From JACRLV01 sp045863555 (GTDB lineage Bacteria; Planctomycetota; Phycisphaerae; UBA1845; Fen-1342), in the NCBI GenBank assembly GCA_045863555.1, contig BTUU01000001.1:372001-436000 (forward strand): DNA of 64,000 nt, read 5' to 3'. The translations under genes and the position numbers were made by a program. The notes beneath the pieces were generated by a model. That model had not been told where the DNA came from. It worked only from the letters and a program-made list of their open reading frames with translations, and made no database searches. Within the stretch, counting starts at the first letter, position 1; each line of letters starts with the position of its first letter. Shown here in pieces: positions 18,916 through 26,649 of this stretch.

Positions 18916-18988
18916 GGGCCAGTAGCCCAATGGCAGAGGCAGGGGACTTAAAATCCCTTCAGTGCGGGTTCGACTCCCGCCTGGCCCA
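18916..18988 (+). tRNA. tRNA with UAA anticodon but class-I shape (nominally tRNA-Leu)
   Basis: A complete 73-nt cloverleaf: acceptor GGGCCAG/CTGGCCC, a 3-bp D stem, anticodon stem GGGGA/TCCCT with loop CTTAAAA (anticodon TAA at 18949-18951), a 5-base variable region TCAGT, T arm GCGGG-TTCGACT-CCCGC and discriminator A. Conserved T8, A14, GG and TTC bases are present. CCA is not encoded. UAA reads the Leu codon UUA, but bacterial tRNA-Leu normally carries a long class-II variable arm, absent here. The charging amino acid is therefore uncertain. Confidence 0.85.
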
Positions 18989-19039
18989 ATCACTTCGCCT
19001 GTCCGCGATTTCCTCTGGACGTGTTCGGCTCGCCTTTGG

Positions 19040-19243
19040 TCAAGGAAGAGCGGCCGAAAGTACGAACGCGAATATCGAGAGCGCACAGATGAAACCGATC
19101 AGGAATACCCCAAATAAATCTCCTTTGAATTCTCGGATTGGAGTTGCCCGCGGAACGCGCAGCATGGCGCCGCATCTTGAGCAGAATGCGGCAGTGCGCG
19201 GATCGCTGTGATTGCAACGCGGGCAGGTTGCCATTCTCCGCAC
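19040..19243 (-). CDS. Small zinc-ribbon membrane protein
   Basis: 67 residues from a GTG at 19243, or 64 from the ATG at 19234. It has an N-terminal zinc ribbon with two CxxC knuckles (CPRC near residue 7 and CSRC near 21) and one C-terminal membrane helix (LFGVFLIGFICALSIFAFVL). Such short ribbon-plus-anchor proteins are frequent in planctomycetes and are uncharacterised. The 200 bp upstream to 19442 show nothing else. Confidence 0.6.
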   Translation of the reverse strand: MRRMATCPRCNHSDPRTAAFCSRCGAMLRVPRATPIREFKGDLFGVFLIGFICALSIFAFVLSAALP

Positions 19244-19442
19244 GATACCCGGGGCCGCGGCCGCGCGGCAATCGAAAAGCGCGACCGACGACCCACGCGT
19301 CCCCGTCGGGAGTCGGCGTCACACTGACCCGCCGATTTTTAGCCCGAACGCACAACGGTCGGGGTGGTTAGTCGGCGCGCTATCGCCGGAACGTGCGGCT
19401 CCTGCAGTATTCAGCGGAAGCGTCTAAGTCGAATTACGCGGA

Positions 19443-22073
19443 TCACTCCGCCGGCGCATCTCCGTTGAGCACGCCGTCGCCGTCCGCATCGATCCCGACA
19501 CGCTGTTCAGAGCCGTGCGGGACGATCGTCCAGGTCAGTTCCGCGCCGGCCTTCGCCGCATCGCGCAGCTCACTCGCGGAGATCTTCTCGCCGGCGCGAT
19601 CCCCCTGAAACACGCCGCCGCCGATGTACGCGTACCCGCGGGCCGCGCCGCCCTGCACGCCGTGAACGACCAGCCCCACGTCGCCGCTGTCCGCAAGCTG
19701 TAGCATCAGATCGATCCGGGCGGCCGCCGTCGGATCATCCGCGGCCGGCGTGCGCAGCGTCGCCTGCATTCCCATGCCCGCGTGCGTGTCGCTGCTCATC
19801 GACATCACGAACGCCACGATGTCGCTCCGCCTGCGGATCCCCTCGTCGCCGGGGCCGAAGTCGAAATTCGGCAGGCTCAGGAGGTCGGCCGCCGTCGGAA
19901 ACTCGCCCGTGTGGGCGAAACCGAATCCGCGATAGCCGGGTTCGGCGCCTTTTGAGAAGCCGCGCTTGCGATACGAATTGCGGAGCTGCGGCACCTTCGT
20001 GCCCTGCGCCCGGCCGAGATCTTCCGCTGACGTGATCTTGCGGTTCGTGCCTTCGGGGAGCTGGTGGCAGTGGTTGCAGGAGAAGACCGGCCCGCCGCGC
20101 GAGATGACCGCGGTCAGAATCTTGCCGCCACCCGGCGCCATGACGCCATGCGGACTGTCGATCGGCTCGGTGAGATAGAGTTCCCGCCCGCGCACGGGAT
20201 TGGCGCCGTCGAGTTCCGTCTTCAACGAGTTGTCGAGGTTGCGGTTGGGATTCGGCGGAAAGGAAAGCGTCCGCACGAATGCCTGGAACGCCGCCATCTC
20301 CTCGTCCGTCAGCATCCGGTCGTTGCCGAGCAGGCTCAGATAGGCGCCGTTGAACTCCGCCAGGTCGCGCCGGTCGCCGCGCCAGTGCAGCGGCTCGACC
20401 CCCGCCGTGCCCTGGAGCGTCTGCGTGGTCATCGGACCCTTCATCGGATGAAAATCGGCGCACGTTGTGCCGAGAAAATCGCCGATCGCCGATTCGCACT
20501 CGCCGTCGAACGGCTTTACCGCGCCGGACGGGTCCCCGAGATCCCAGGCGAGCCCGTCCATCTTTCCATCCAGGTGACACCCCGCGCAGGACGCCGTTCC
20601 CAGTCCGCTCGTAAGCCGCGCGTCGTACAGGAATTTTCGCCCGTCGCGAATCACGGCCGGCGTCGGGTCGAAGAACGCGACGCGCTGCACTTCGGAAAAC
20701 GACGATGCACTCAGGACGGAGATCGATGCACTGAACCGATTCAGCACGTAAACGGCGCCGCGCGCCTCGTCGACCACGAGGCCCGTCGGCCCCTCGCCCA
20801 CGTCGATCTGGTCGATCCGTGAACCGTCCGCGCGGATTCGGGCGACATTGTTGCTGCCCAGGCCCGCGACGTAGCCGATCGCGCCGTCCAAGGACCACGC
20901 CACCGCGCGCGGGTCCGCGAGCGACCGCGATCGTTCCTCGGCCGGCAGCGTTCGGATGCCCGCGTCCCGCACGGCCTCCAGGTGCGGATTCAGATCGACC
21001 ACGCCCGGGGCCGCATCCGCACGGACGATCGCGAGCATCGTCCGCACGAAGTCGCCGTTCACGTTCGGCTCGAAACGCACGTCGTTCCGCGCTTCCGTTC
21101 CCACGACCGTCACGGCGCCGTCGCCGCGCACCGTCAGGGCCATGTCGGTCGTCATCAGCCGATCGACATATCCGATCTCCAGCGTCGCCGCGTCGATCAC
21201 CGCCAGATCATGGTCGAGCACGTCCCAGGTCACGAACTCCGACCAGTCCACGCCGTTTCCGTCGAGCCAGGCGCCGTCGGCGCTCTTGCGCACGATGAGC
21301 GTCGAAATCGGCGGCTTCGGAAGCCCCTCCGCCATCGGCGGCGAGAACGAGTCGGCGAGATTCGGCGGGGGGTTCACGCCGCCATACGGTCCGCTCGGGT
21401 CGGAAACGACCGCCGCCGGGATGATCGTCGTCGCATTCCCCGATTCGAAGAACGCGACGTACACCCGCGCGCCGTCGGGCGACGCCGCGGCCATCCGCGG
21501 CGCACCGCCCTTGAGCGGAAGCACCGCCGGCGCGGCGCTGAGATCGGCGAGGTTGTAGACCGTCACCTGGTCGAGCTGCGTGCACGTCACGAACGCCCGC
21601 CCGGCCGCAAACGCGACGTCAGACGGCTCATCGCCAGGCGTTAACGTCCGCACGATGTTGCCCGCATCCAGATCGACGATGCTGACGCTGTCGGAGATGT
21701 GATTGACGACCCACGCCTCCCGGTCCGTCCGCAGCCGCACGCTCACCGGCTCGAGCCCGACCGCGATGCGCTTCTCGCTCACCGGCGTGCCGCTCGAGAG
21801 GTCGAACACCTCGAGCCGGTTGTCCGCCGTATTCACCGCCAGAAGCCGCCCGCCGTCGCTCGTCATCGCGAGCGGCGAAACATGGCCGGATTCCCAGTTC
21901 ACGAAAGCCTGAGGCTCGTACACGCGCGCGCCGGGATCCGTCCCCAGTCGCTGCGTCTCGCTCAGTTGTCCTTCGATGATCAGGTCGACGACGCTCTGGA
22001 GACACGCCGGGATGAGCAGCAACCCGGCGACGAGAGGCAGCAGACGGCCCAGTCCGATTTTCCGTAGTGGCAT
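19443..22073 (-). CDS. Lipoprotein with beta-propeller and di-haem cytochrome c peroxidase-like domain
   Basis: 876 residues from the ATG at 22073 (AGGAG upstream). A signal peptide ends in a lipobox (LIPAC), so it should be anchored to a membrane facing the periplasm. Residues 60-465 are YVTN/YncE-like beta-propeller repeats. Two c-type haem sites follow, CAGCH near 496-500 and CNHCH near 666-670, in a region resembling MauG/cytochrome c peroxidases. It ends with an Asp-rich Ca-binding-like stretch (GIDADGDGVLNGD). Electron transfer or surface oxidation is likely; the substrate is unknown. Confidence 0.8.
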   Translation of the reverse strand: MPLRKIGLGRLLPLVAGLLLIPACLQSVVDLIIEGQLSETQRLGTDPGARVYEPQAFVNWESGHVSPLAMTSDGGRLLAVNTADNRLEVFDLSSGTPVSEKRIAVGLEPVSVRLRTDREAWVVNHISDSVSIVDLDAGNIVRTLTPGDEPSDVAFAAGRAFVTCTQLDQVTVYNLADLSAAPAVLPLKGGAPRMAAASPDGARVYVAFFESGNATTIIPAAVVSDPSGPYGGVNPPPNLADSFSPPMAEGLPKPPISTLIVRKSADGAWLDGNGVDWSEFVTWDVLDHDLAVIDAATLEIGYVDRLMTTDMALTVRGDGAVTVVGTEARNDVRFEPNVNGDFVRTMLAIVRADAAPGVVDLNPHLEAVRDAGIRTLPAEERSRSLADPRAVAWSLDGAIGYVAGLGSNNVARIRADGSRIDQIDVGEGPTGLVVDEARGAVYVLNRFSASISVLSASSFSEVQRVAFFDPTPAVIRDGRKFLYDARLTSGLGTASCAGCHLDGKMDGLAWDLGDPSGAVKPFDGECESAIGDFLGTTCADFHPMKGPMTTQTLQGTAGVEPLHWRGDRRDLAEFNGAYLSLLGNDRMLTDEEMAAFQAFVRTLSFPPNPNRNLDNSLKTELDGANPVRGRELYLTEPIDSPHGVMAPGGGKILTAVISRGGPVFSCNHCHQLPEGTNRKITSAEDLGRAQGTKVPQLRNSYRKRGFSKGAEPGYRGFGFAHTGEFPTAADLLSLPNFDFGPGDEGIRRRSDIVAFVMSMSSDTHAGMGMQATLRTPAADDPTAAARIDLMLQLADSGDVGLVVHGVQGGAARGYAYIGGGVFQGDRAGEKISASELRDAAKAGAELTWTIVPHGSEQRVGIDADGDGVLNGDAPAE

Positions 22074-22313
22074 CAAGCGCTCCTTCAGGACGCGAGAGCC
22101 TACCCCGTAGCGATCGGCGATGACAGTGTGCCGATGGCCGTACGACGCGGCAGCAAACGGAGCATCGACCGGTGAGCGTGATTCGACACTCCCGTGAAAA
22201 GATCAAAACGCAGCGGCCAGGCGCGTGAATCTCGCACGCGCGGCGTTGTCTCGCTACGATAGAGGCTGAAATTCACGATGAAACCGAGGACTCACACGCA
22301 AAGGGTGCCACGG

Positions 22314-24326
22314 ATGGCTGCAACCGCTTCGAAACGCAACAAAACCGGAAAGTCCGACGCGCCCGGCCTCTTCGACGTCCCGGCGAGCGCCGTAAAATCC
22401 GCCAAATCGGCTGATTCAACCCCCAGGCCCCCGAAGACGGTCGAACTCGTCGCCGAAACGCCGCCCGCGCCGCTGCTCACGCCGGCCGCGGCCGAAGCGG
22501 GGCGAGCCGGCGGCAATGGGAATGGCGATCGGTCCGCCGCGCAGCCGCCCGCCTCGCCGTCGCCGGAGCGCAAGCCGCGCAAGGGGGCGACGGCCGAGAC
22601 GATGGCGACGAAGCAGCGCGATATCTCGGTTTCGGAATTTTTCGCCAAGAACCGCCATTTGCTGGGATTCGACAACAAGCGCAAGGCGCTGCTGACGACG
22701 GTGAAGGAGGCGGTGGACAACTCGCTCGACGCGTGCGAGGAGGCGGGGATTCTGCCCGAAATCCACGTCACAATCGACCAGCTTGCCGAGGAGCGATTTC
22801 GCGTCACCGTCCGCGACAACGGGCCCGGAATCGTCAAGGCGCAGATTCCGAACGTCTTCGGGAAACTGCTGTACGGCTCGAAGTTTCACCGGCTCAAGAT
22901 GTCGCGGGGGCAGCAGGGCATCGGCATTTCGGCGGCGGGCATGTACGGGCTGCTGACCACGGGCAAGCCGATTCACGTGACGTCGCGGACGAGCCCGAAG
23001 AAGCCCGCGCATCATTTTCAGATCGCGATCGACACCACCAAGAACCGCCCGGATGTGATCTTCGACGAGGAGCAGGAGGTCGACTGGGAATCGGGCACGC
23101 AGGTCGCCATCGAGCTGGTCGCCAGCTATCAGAAGGGCCGGCAGTCCGTCGACGAGTACATCGAGCAGACGGCGATCGCGAATCCGCACGCGATCTTCGT
23201 CTACCGCGCCCCGACCGGTGAGCTGCGCGAGTTTCCGCGCGGGACGGAGGAGCTGCCGCCGGAGACGAAGGAGATCCAGCCGCACCCGCACGGGATCGAA
23301 CTGGGCGTGCTGATGAAGCTGCTCAAGGAGGCGGGGAACAAGGGGACGAGGGAACAAGGGAACAAGGCACGCACGCTTAGCGGATTCCTGCAGGAACAGT
23401 TCTCCCGCGTCACGGCGCGCGTCGCGCATGAAATCTGCTCCGTCGCCAAGCTGCCCGAGCGGTCGAAACCCGAGAACCTGGAGCCCGCCGAGGCCGAGCG
23501 GCTTTACCAGGCGATGCAGTCGGTGAAGATCATGGCCCCGCCGACGGACTGCCTGGCGCCGATCGGCGTGCGGGCGCTGCTCGCGGGCCTGCTCAAGGAA
23601 GTGAAGGCGGAGTTCTACACCGCGACGACGCGCGACCCGGCGGTCTATCGCGGGAACCCGTTCCAGATCGAGATCGCGATCGCGTATGGCGGTTCGCTCG
23701 GCGCGGAGGACGCCGCCCGCGTCATCCGCTTCGCCAACCGCGTGCCGCTGCTGTATCAGCAGTCGGCCTGCGCCGCGTTCAAAAGCGTGCTCGATGTCGA
23801 CTGGCGGAATTACGGGCTTTCGCAGCCGGGCGGGGGGCAGCCGGTCGGGCCGCTGGTCGTGATGGTGCACATGGCGAGCGTCTGGGTGCCCTTCACGAGC
23901 GAGAGCAAGGAGGCGATCGCCGATTACGACGAAATCCGCAAGGAAATGAAGCTCGCGATGCAGGAGTGCGGCCGGAAGCTGGCGACGTACATCCGCAAGC
24001 GGCGCAAGCAGAAGCTGGAGGGCGAGCGGCGGTCGATCTTTGAGCGGTACATCGAGGACGTGGCCGAGGCGCTGGGGAACATCGCGGGCGCGGACGCGGA
24101 GAAGCTGGCGACGACGCTCCAGGCGATCGCCCGCAGCCGGACGGCGGACGCGGACGTCGAGTACGACGAGGACGGCAAGCCGATCAAGAAGGTCGAAGAG
24201 GAGACGGCGGAGCTGTTCGCGGCGGACGAGAGCACGGTGGTCGTGCCGGAGAATGAAGCGCCGGCGGAGCCGGAGCCGCTGTTTGAGGAGGCGGCGGGGG
24301 CGAAGAAACGCAGACGGAAGGGGTAA
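22314..24326 (+). CDS. top6B: DNA topoisomerase VI subunit B
   Basis: About 670 residues. The ATG at 22314 has AAGGG at 8 bases; an ATG at 22278 would add 12 residues. A low-complexity N-terminal extension of about 95 residues precedes a GHKL ATPase domain: EAVDNSLDACEE (N-box), RDNGPGI, and GQQGIGISAAGMY. H2TH and transducer regions follow, and the tail is acidic. Subunit B binds ATP and works with the Spo11-like subunit A to pass and relax DNA. No subunit A gene is next to it. A GGAACAAGG-type repeat at 23333-23367 encodes an extra Gly-Asn-Lys-rich loop inside the protein. Confidence 0.93.
   Translation: MAATASKRNKTGKSDAPGLFDVPASAVKSAKSADSTPRPPKTVELVAETPPAPLLTPAAAEAGRAGGNGNGDRSAAQPPASPSPERKPRKGATAETMATKQRDISVSEFFAKNRHLLGFDNKRKALLTTVKEAVDNSLDACEEAGILPEIHVTIDQLAEERFRVTVRDNGPGIVKAQIPNVFGKLLYGSKFHRLKMSRGQQGIGISAAGMYGLLTTGKPIHVTSRTSPKKPAHHFQIAIDTTKNRPDVIFDEEQEVDWESGTQVAIELVASYQKGRQSVDEYIEQTAIANPHAIFVYRAPTGELREFPRGTEELPPETKEIQPHPHGIELGVLMKLLKEAGNKGTREQGNKARTLSGFLQEQFSRVTARVAHEICSVAKLPERSKPENLEPAEAERLYQAMQSVKIMAPPTDCLAPIGVRALLAGLLKEVKAEFYTATTRDPAVYRGNPFQIEIAIAYGGSLGAEDAARVIRFANRVPLLYQQSACAAFKSVLDVDWRNYGLSQPGGGQPVGPLVVMVHMASVWVPFTSESKEAIADYDEIRKEMKLAMQECGRKLATYIRKRRKQKLEGERRSIFERYIEDVAEALGNIAGADAEKLATTLQAIARSRTADADVEYDEDGKPIKKVEEETAELFAADESTVVVPENEAPAEPEPLFEEAAGAKKRRRKG
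23333..23367 (+). repeat. GGGAACAAGG simple repeat inside the topoisomerase VI B gene
   Basis: Near-tandem copies of GGGAACAAGG run through this stretch in frame and encode an AGNKGTREQGNK-type loop. The composition differs from the surrounding coding sequence and looks like an intergenic simple repeat that has entered the gene. Confidence 0.6.
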
Positions 24327-24353
24327 CCGCGCGCAGGTTCCGACACGAGAGGC

Positions 24354-24833
24354 TTGGCGCAGATTTCAATTCAGCGGTCAAGTTCAGACCCCGTCGTGAC
24401 AGTGGCTTGGCAAGCACCTGTGCTGCTAGGCGTCGCAGCAGTCACCTATTGGGTGTTTGCACCAGGGCATGGATTCTCGTCACAGACGCTCGTCGTCGTC
24501 GTTTTTCTCGGCTGGCTGAGCTTGAGCGTATTGGTTGGCGCTGTCGGTGCGGCGTGTCGGACCCCACTCTTCTCGCTCGTTGGCGCGGTAACGCTGATCA
24601 TTGTACCAATCGCGGTTGAACTCTCATTTTACGGACCCGGCGGTTACTCGGCCGGGGTAATGTGCTTTGTGGTCCCGCTGGTCGTCGTGTCCTACCTCGT
24701 GACGCGGTACATCGTGCGCCGACATCGCTATCCGGAGGGATGCTGCGCCTCGTGCGGCTATGACCTGCGCGGAGCCGCAGGCGACCGATGTTCGGAGTGC
24801 GGAGCTCCGATCTCGGCGGATGAGCGCCAGTGA
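24354..24833 (+). CDS. Membrane protein with C-terminal Cys4 zinc ribbon
   Basis: Up to 159 residues from a TTG at 24354; a GTG at 24396 is an alternative start and neither has a clear ribosome-binding site. Four hydrophobic helices occupy residues 18-115. A short ribbon follows, CASCGYDLRG then RCSECGAPI, the CxxCGYxLxG...CxxCG module that recurs in planctomycete proteins and is thought to bind zinc. Function is unknown. It starts 27 bp after the topoisomerase gene and may share its transcript. Confidence 0.6.
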   Translation: MAQISIQRSSSDPVVTVAWQAPVLLGVAAVTYWVFAPGHGFSSQTLVVVVFLGWLSLSVLVGAVGAACRTPLFSLVGAVTLIIVPIAVELSFYGPGGYSAGVMCFVVPLVVVSYLVTRYIVRRHRYPEGCCASCGYDLRGAAGDRCSECGAPISADERQ

Positions 24834-24863
24834 GACCATCCGGACTGAAAGAGTAGATCGCCG

Positions 24864-25271
24864 ATGTCGGACAAACGACCTTGGGACCTTGAGGATTGGC
24901 TCACGGAAGCCGATGGGGTCATCGAAAAGCACCACTACCGCGGCCCGGAATCGCTCACGGTGCGAGAGTGGCTCCTGTTCGAGTTCTGGGAGTTCGATAC
25001 ACAACAGCGGAACGGCGGGGTTTCACAGTATTTCTGCAATAACCCGATCGAGCGATGGAACCGGCTCTGTGCGATCGTGGGGCCGGTCAGCCCGGCCTTT
25101 GCCAGTTTTGCGGCGCTCGTGGACTCAGCAATCGAAGGCGCGGCCGATCCATACGAAGCCATCATCGAATCGTCCGTCGATCTTGATGTAATTTACTGGA
25201 ACGAATGGGCCGAAATCGTCGGCCAGGTCAAGGCAGCCTATTGCGACAGCGGAAGAGACTCGTCAGGCTAG
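24864..25271 (+). CDS. DMP19/DUF4375 family protein
   Basis: 135 residues, acidic, without signal or membrane segments. The stretch FDTQQRNGGVSQYFCN (residues 43-58) is the core of the DMP19/DUF4375 family, followed by the family's helical C-terminal half. The family is of unknown function; some members occur near polymorphic-toxin or immunity genes. It follows the zinc-ribbon membrane protein by 30 bp and precedes a tRNA. Confidence 0.65.
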   Translation: MSDKRPWDLEDWLTEADGVIEKHHYRGPESLTVREWLLFEFWEFDTQQRNGGVSQYFCNNPIERWNRLCAIVGPVSPAFASFAALVDSAIEGAADPYEAIIESSVDLDVIYWNEWAEIVGQVKAAYCDSGRDSSG

Positions 25272-25370
25272 GATCGGGCTTCCGCTTTTTGCCGTTAGGG
25301 ATCAACCTTGCCTCCCGGCCGGATTTTGGTACGATTCAAAATCCACGCCGGGGCGGCGTCCCGGGGTTGG

Positions 25371-25443
<73 letters not shown>

Positions 25444-25610
25444 ATTTGGGCGTTGCATGGGAGGGCGGCGGCCGCCGCCGGTCCGGCACACCCGGGAATT
25501 CGGGCGCCGCGACCCCCGCGTCGAGGTTCCTTGACGCGGGATTCTGCCGGCCTATACTGACGGATTCCCGGTTCGGGCGCGGACATGCCCTGCCGGTCAA
25601 GGATCGTGCC

Positions 25611-26051
25611 ATGAAGACTGCGAACAACTGTTTCCAGGCCAAGACCGCCGACATCCAGCGCCGCTGGTGGGTCATCGACGCCAAGGACCAGGTCCTCGGC
25701 CGGCTCGCGGCCCGGATCGCCACGGTTCTCACGGGCAAGCACCGCCCGACGTATACGCCGCACATGGACACCGGCGATTTCGTCATTGTCCTCAACGCTG
25801 ACAAGGTGAAGGTGACCGGGGCCAAGAAGGATGAGGTCATCTACCAGGCCTACAGTCACTACCCCGGCGGCCAGAAGCGGACCCCGATGCGGGTCATGCT
25901 CCAGCGGCACCCGGAGCGGGTGATCCAGACGGCCGTGCGGCGGATGATGCCCAAGAACGCACTGGCCGCCCGCATGCTGATGAAGCTGAAGCTCTACAAC
26001 ACGGACCAGCACCCGCACCAGGCCCAGATGCCGGAACCCCTGAGCCTCTAA
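25611..26051 (+). CDS. rplM: 50S ribosomal protein L13
   Basis: 146 residues from the ATG at 25611. Typical L13 sequence: RRWWVIDAKDQVLGRLA near the start, GDFVIVLNADKV, HYPGGQKR and the VRRMMPKNALAARML helix that contacts 23S rRNA. A TATACT hexamer near 25552 is a plausible -10, giving a leader of about 50 bases. It is followed by rpsI after 18 bp, the universally conserved rplM-rpsI pair. Confidence 0.97.
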   Translation: MKTANNCFQAKTADIQRRWWVIDAKDQVLGRLAARIATVLTGKHRPTYTPHMDTGDFVIVLNADKVKVTGAKKDEVIYQAYSHYPGGQKRTPMRVMLQRHPERVIQTAVRRMMPKNALAARMLMKLKLYNTDQHPHQAQMPEPLSL

Positions 26052-26069
26052 GAGGATACGGAGAGTCGT

Positions 26070-26519
26070 GTGAGCAGCGAACCGATGCAAAAGCCGGCCG
26101 AAGTCGAATCGGCCCTCCCGCCCGCACCGAGCACTGGACTGTTCATCGGCACCGGCCGGCGGAAGACCGCCGTCGCCCGCGTCCGCGTGACGCCGGGCTC
26201 CGGCAAGATCACGGTCAACGGCCGGCCGTACGACGAGTATTTCAAGCTCGAGCAGACGCGCGGCGTCGTGCTTGATGCCCTCAACGTGACCAAGACCCTC
26301 AAGGGTCTCGATGTCACCGCCTCGATCGCGGGCGGCGGGCCTCATGGCCAGGCCGACGCGGCCCGTCTGGGCATCGCCCGAGCCCTGGTGAAGGCGGACG
26401 CCCGGTATGAGCCGGTCCTCCGCGAGCACCGCTTCCTGACGCGCGACAGCCGCAAGGTCGAGCGTAAGAAATACGGCCGGGCGGGCGCTCGGCGTCGCTT
26501 CCAGTTCTCGAAGCGTTAG
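26070..26519 (+). CDS. rpsI: 30S ribosomal protein S9
   Basis: 149 residues starting at a GTG preceded by GGAGAG. S9 hallmarks are GTGRRKTAVARVR, the GGGPHGQADAARLGIARAL segment, and the basic tail (GRAGARRRFQFSKR) that reaches toward the P-site tRNA. An N-terminal extension of about 22 residues (Pro/Ala/Glu) precedes the core. The last codons and the downstream hairpin occur a second time at 31771-31925, on the far side of the beta-helix gene. Confidence 0.97.
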   Translation: MSSEPMQKPAEVESALPPAPSTGLFIGTGRRKTAVARVRVTPGSGKITVNGRPYDEYFKLEQTRGVVLDALNVTKTLKGLDVTASIAGGGPHGQADAARLGIARALVKADARYEPVLREHRFLTRDSRKVERKKYGRAGARRRFQFSKR

Positions 26520-26635
26520 AAAAAGTCTCGACTTGGGATCCAGCAATCGCCCCGGCGGCCGAGGAATCGGTCGCCGGGGCGATTCGCTTTTGAGCCGCGG
26601 CGGGGCGGCGTTTTGAATCGCGCGACGCGTCCGGG
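26477..26635 (+). repeat. Direct repeat copy A: rpsI 3' end plus terminator
   Basis: Matches 31771-31925. Across the best-matching 115 bp (26477-26591) I count about nine differences by eye. Copy A contains the true last 14 or so codons of rpsI, the stop and the hairpin, and then diverges into the 3' end of the beta-helix gene. The two copies frame a segment of about 5.1 kb. Confidence 0.75.
26550..26591 (+). terminator. Hairpin terminator after rpsI
   Basis: CCCCGGCGGCC (26550-26560) pairs with GGTCGCCGGGG (26569-26579) across an 8-base loop, giving an 11-bp stem with one G-U pair. GATTCGCTTTT follows. The U-tract is short, but the stem is strong and is conserved in the second copy. Confidence 0.65.
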
Positions 26636-26649
26636 CCGGCGGAAACCCG

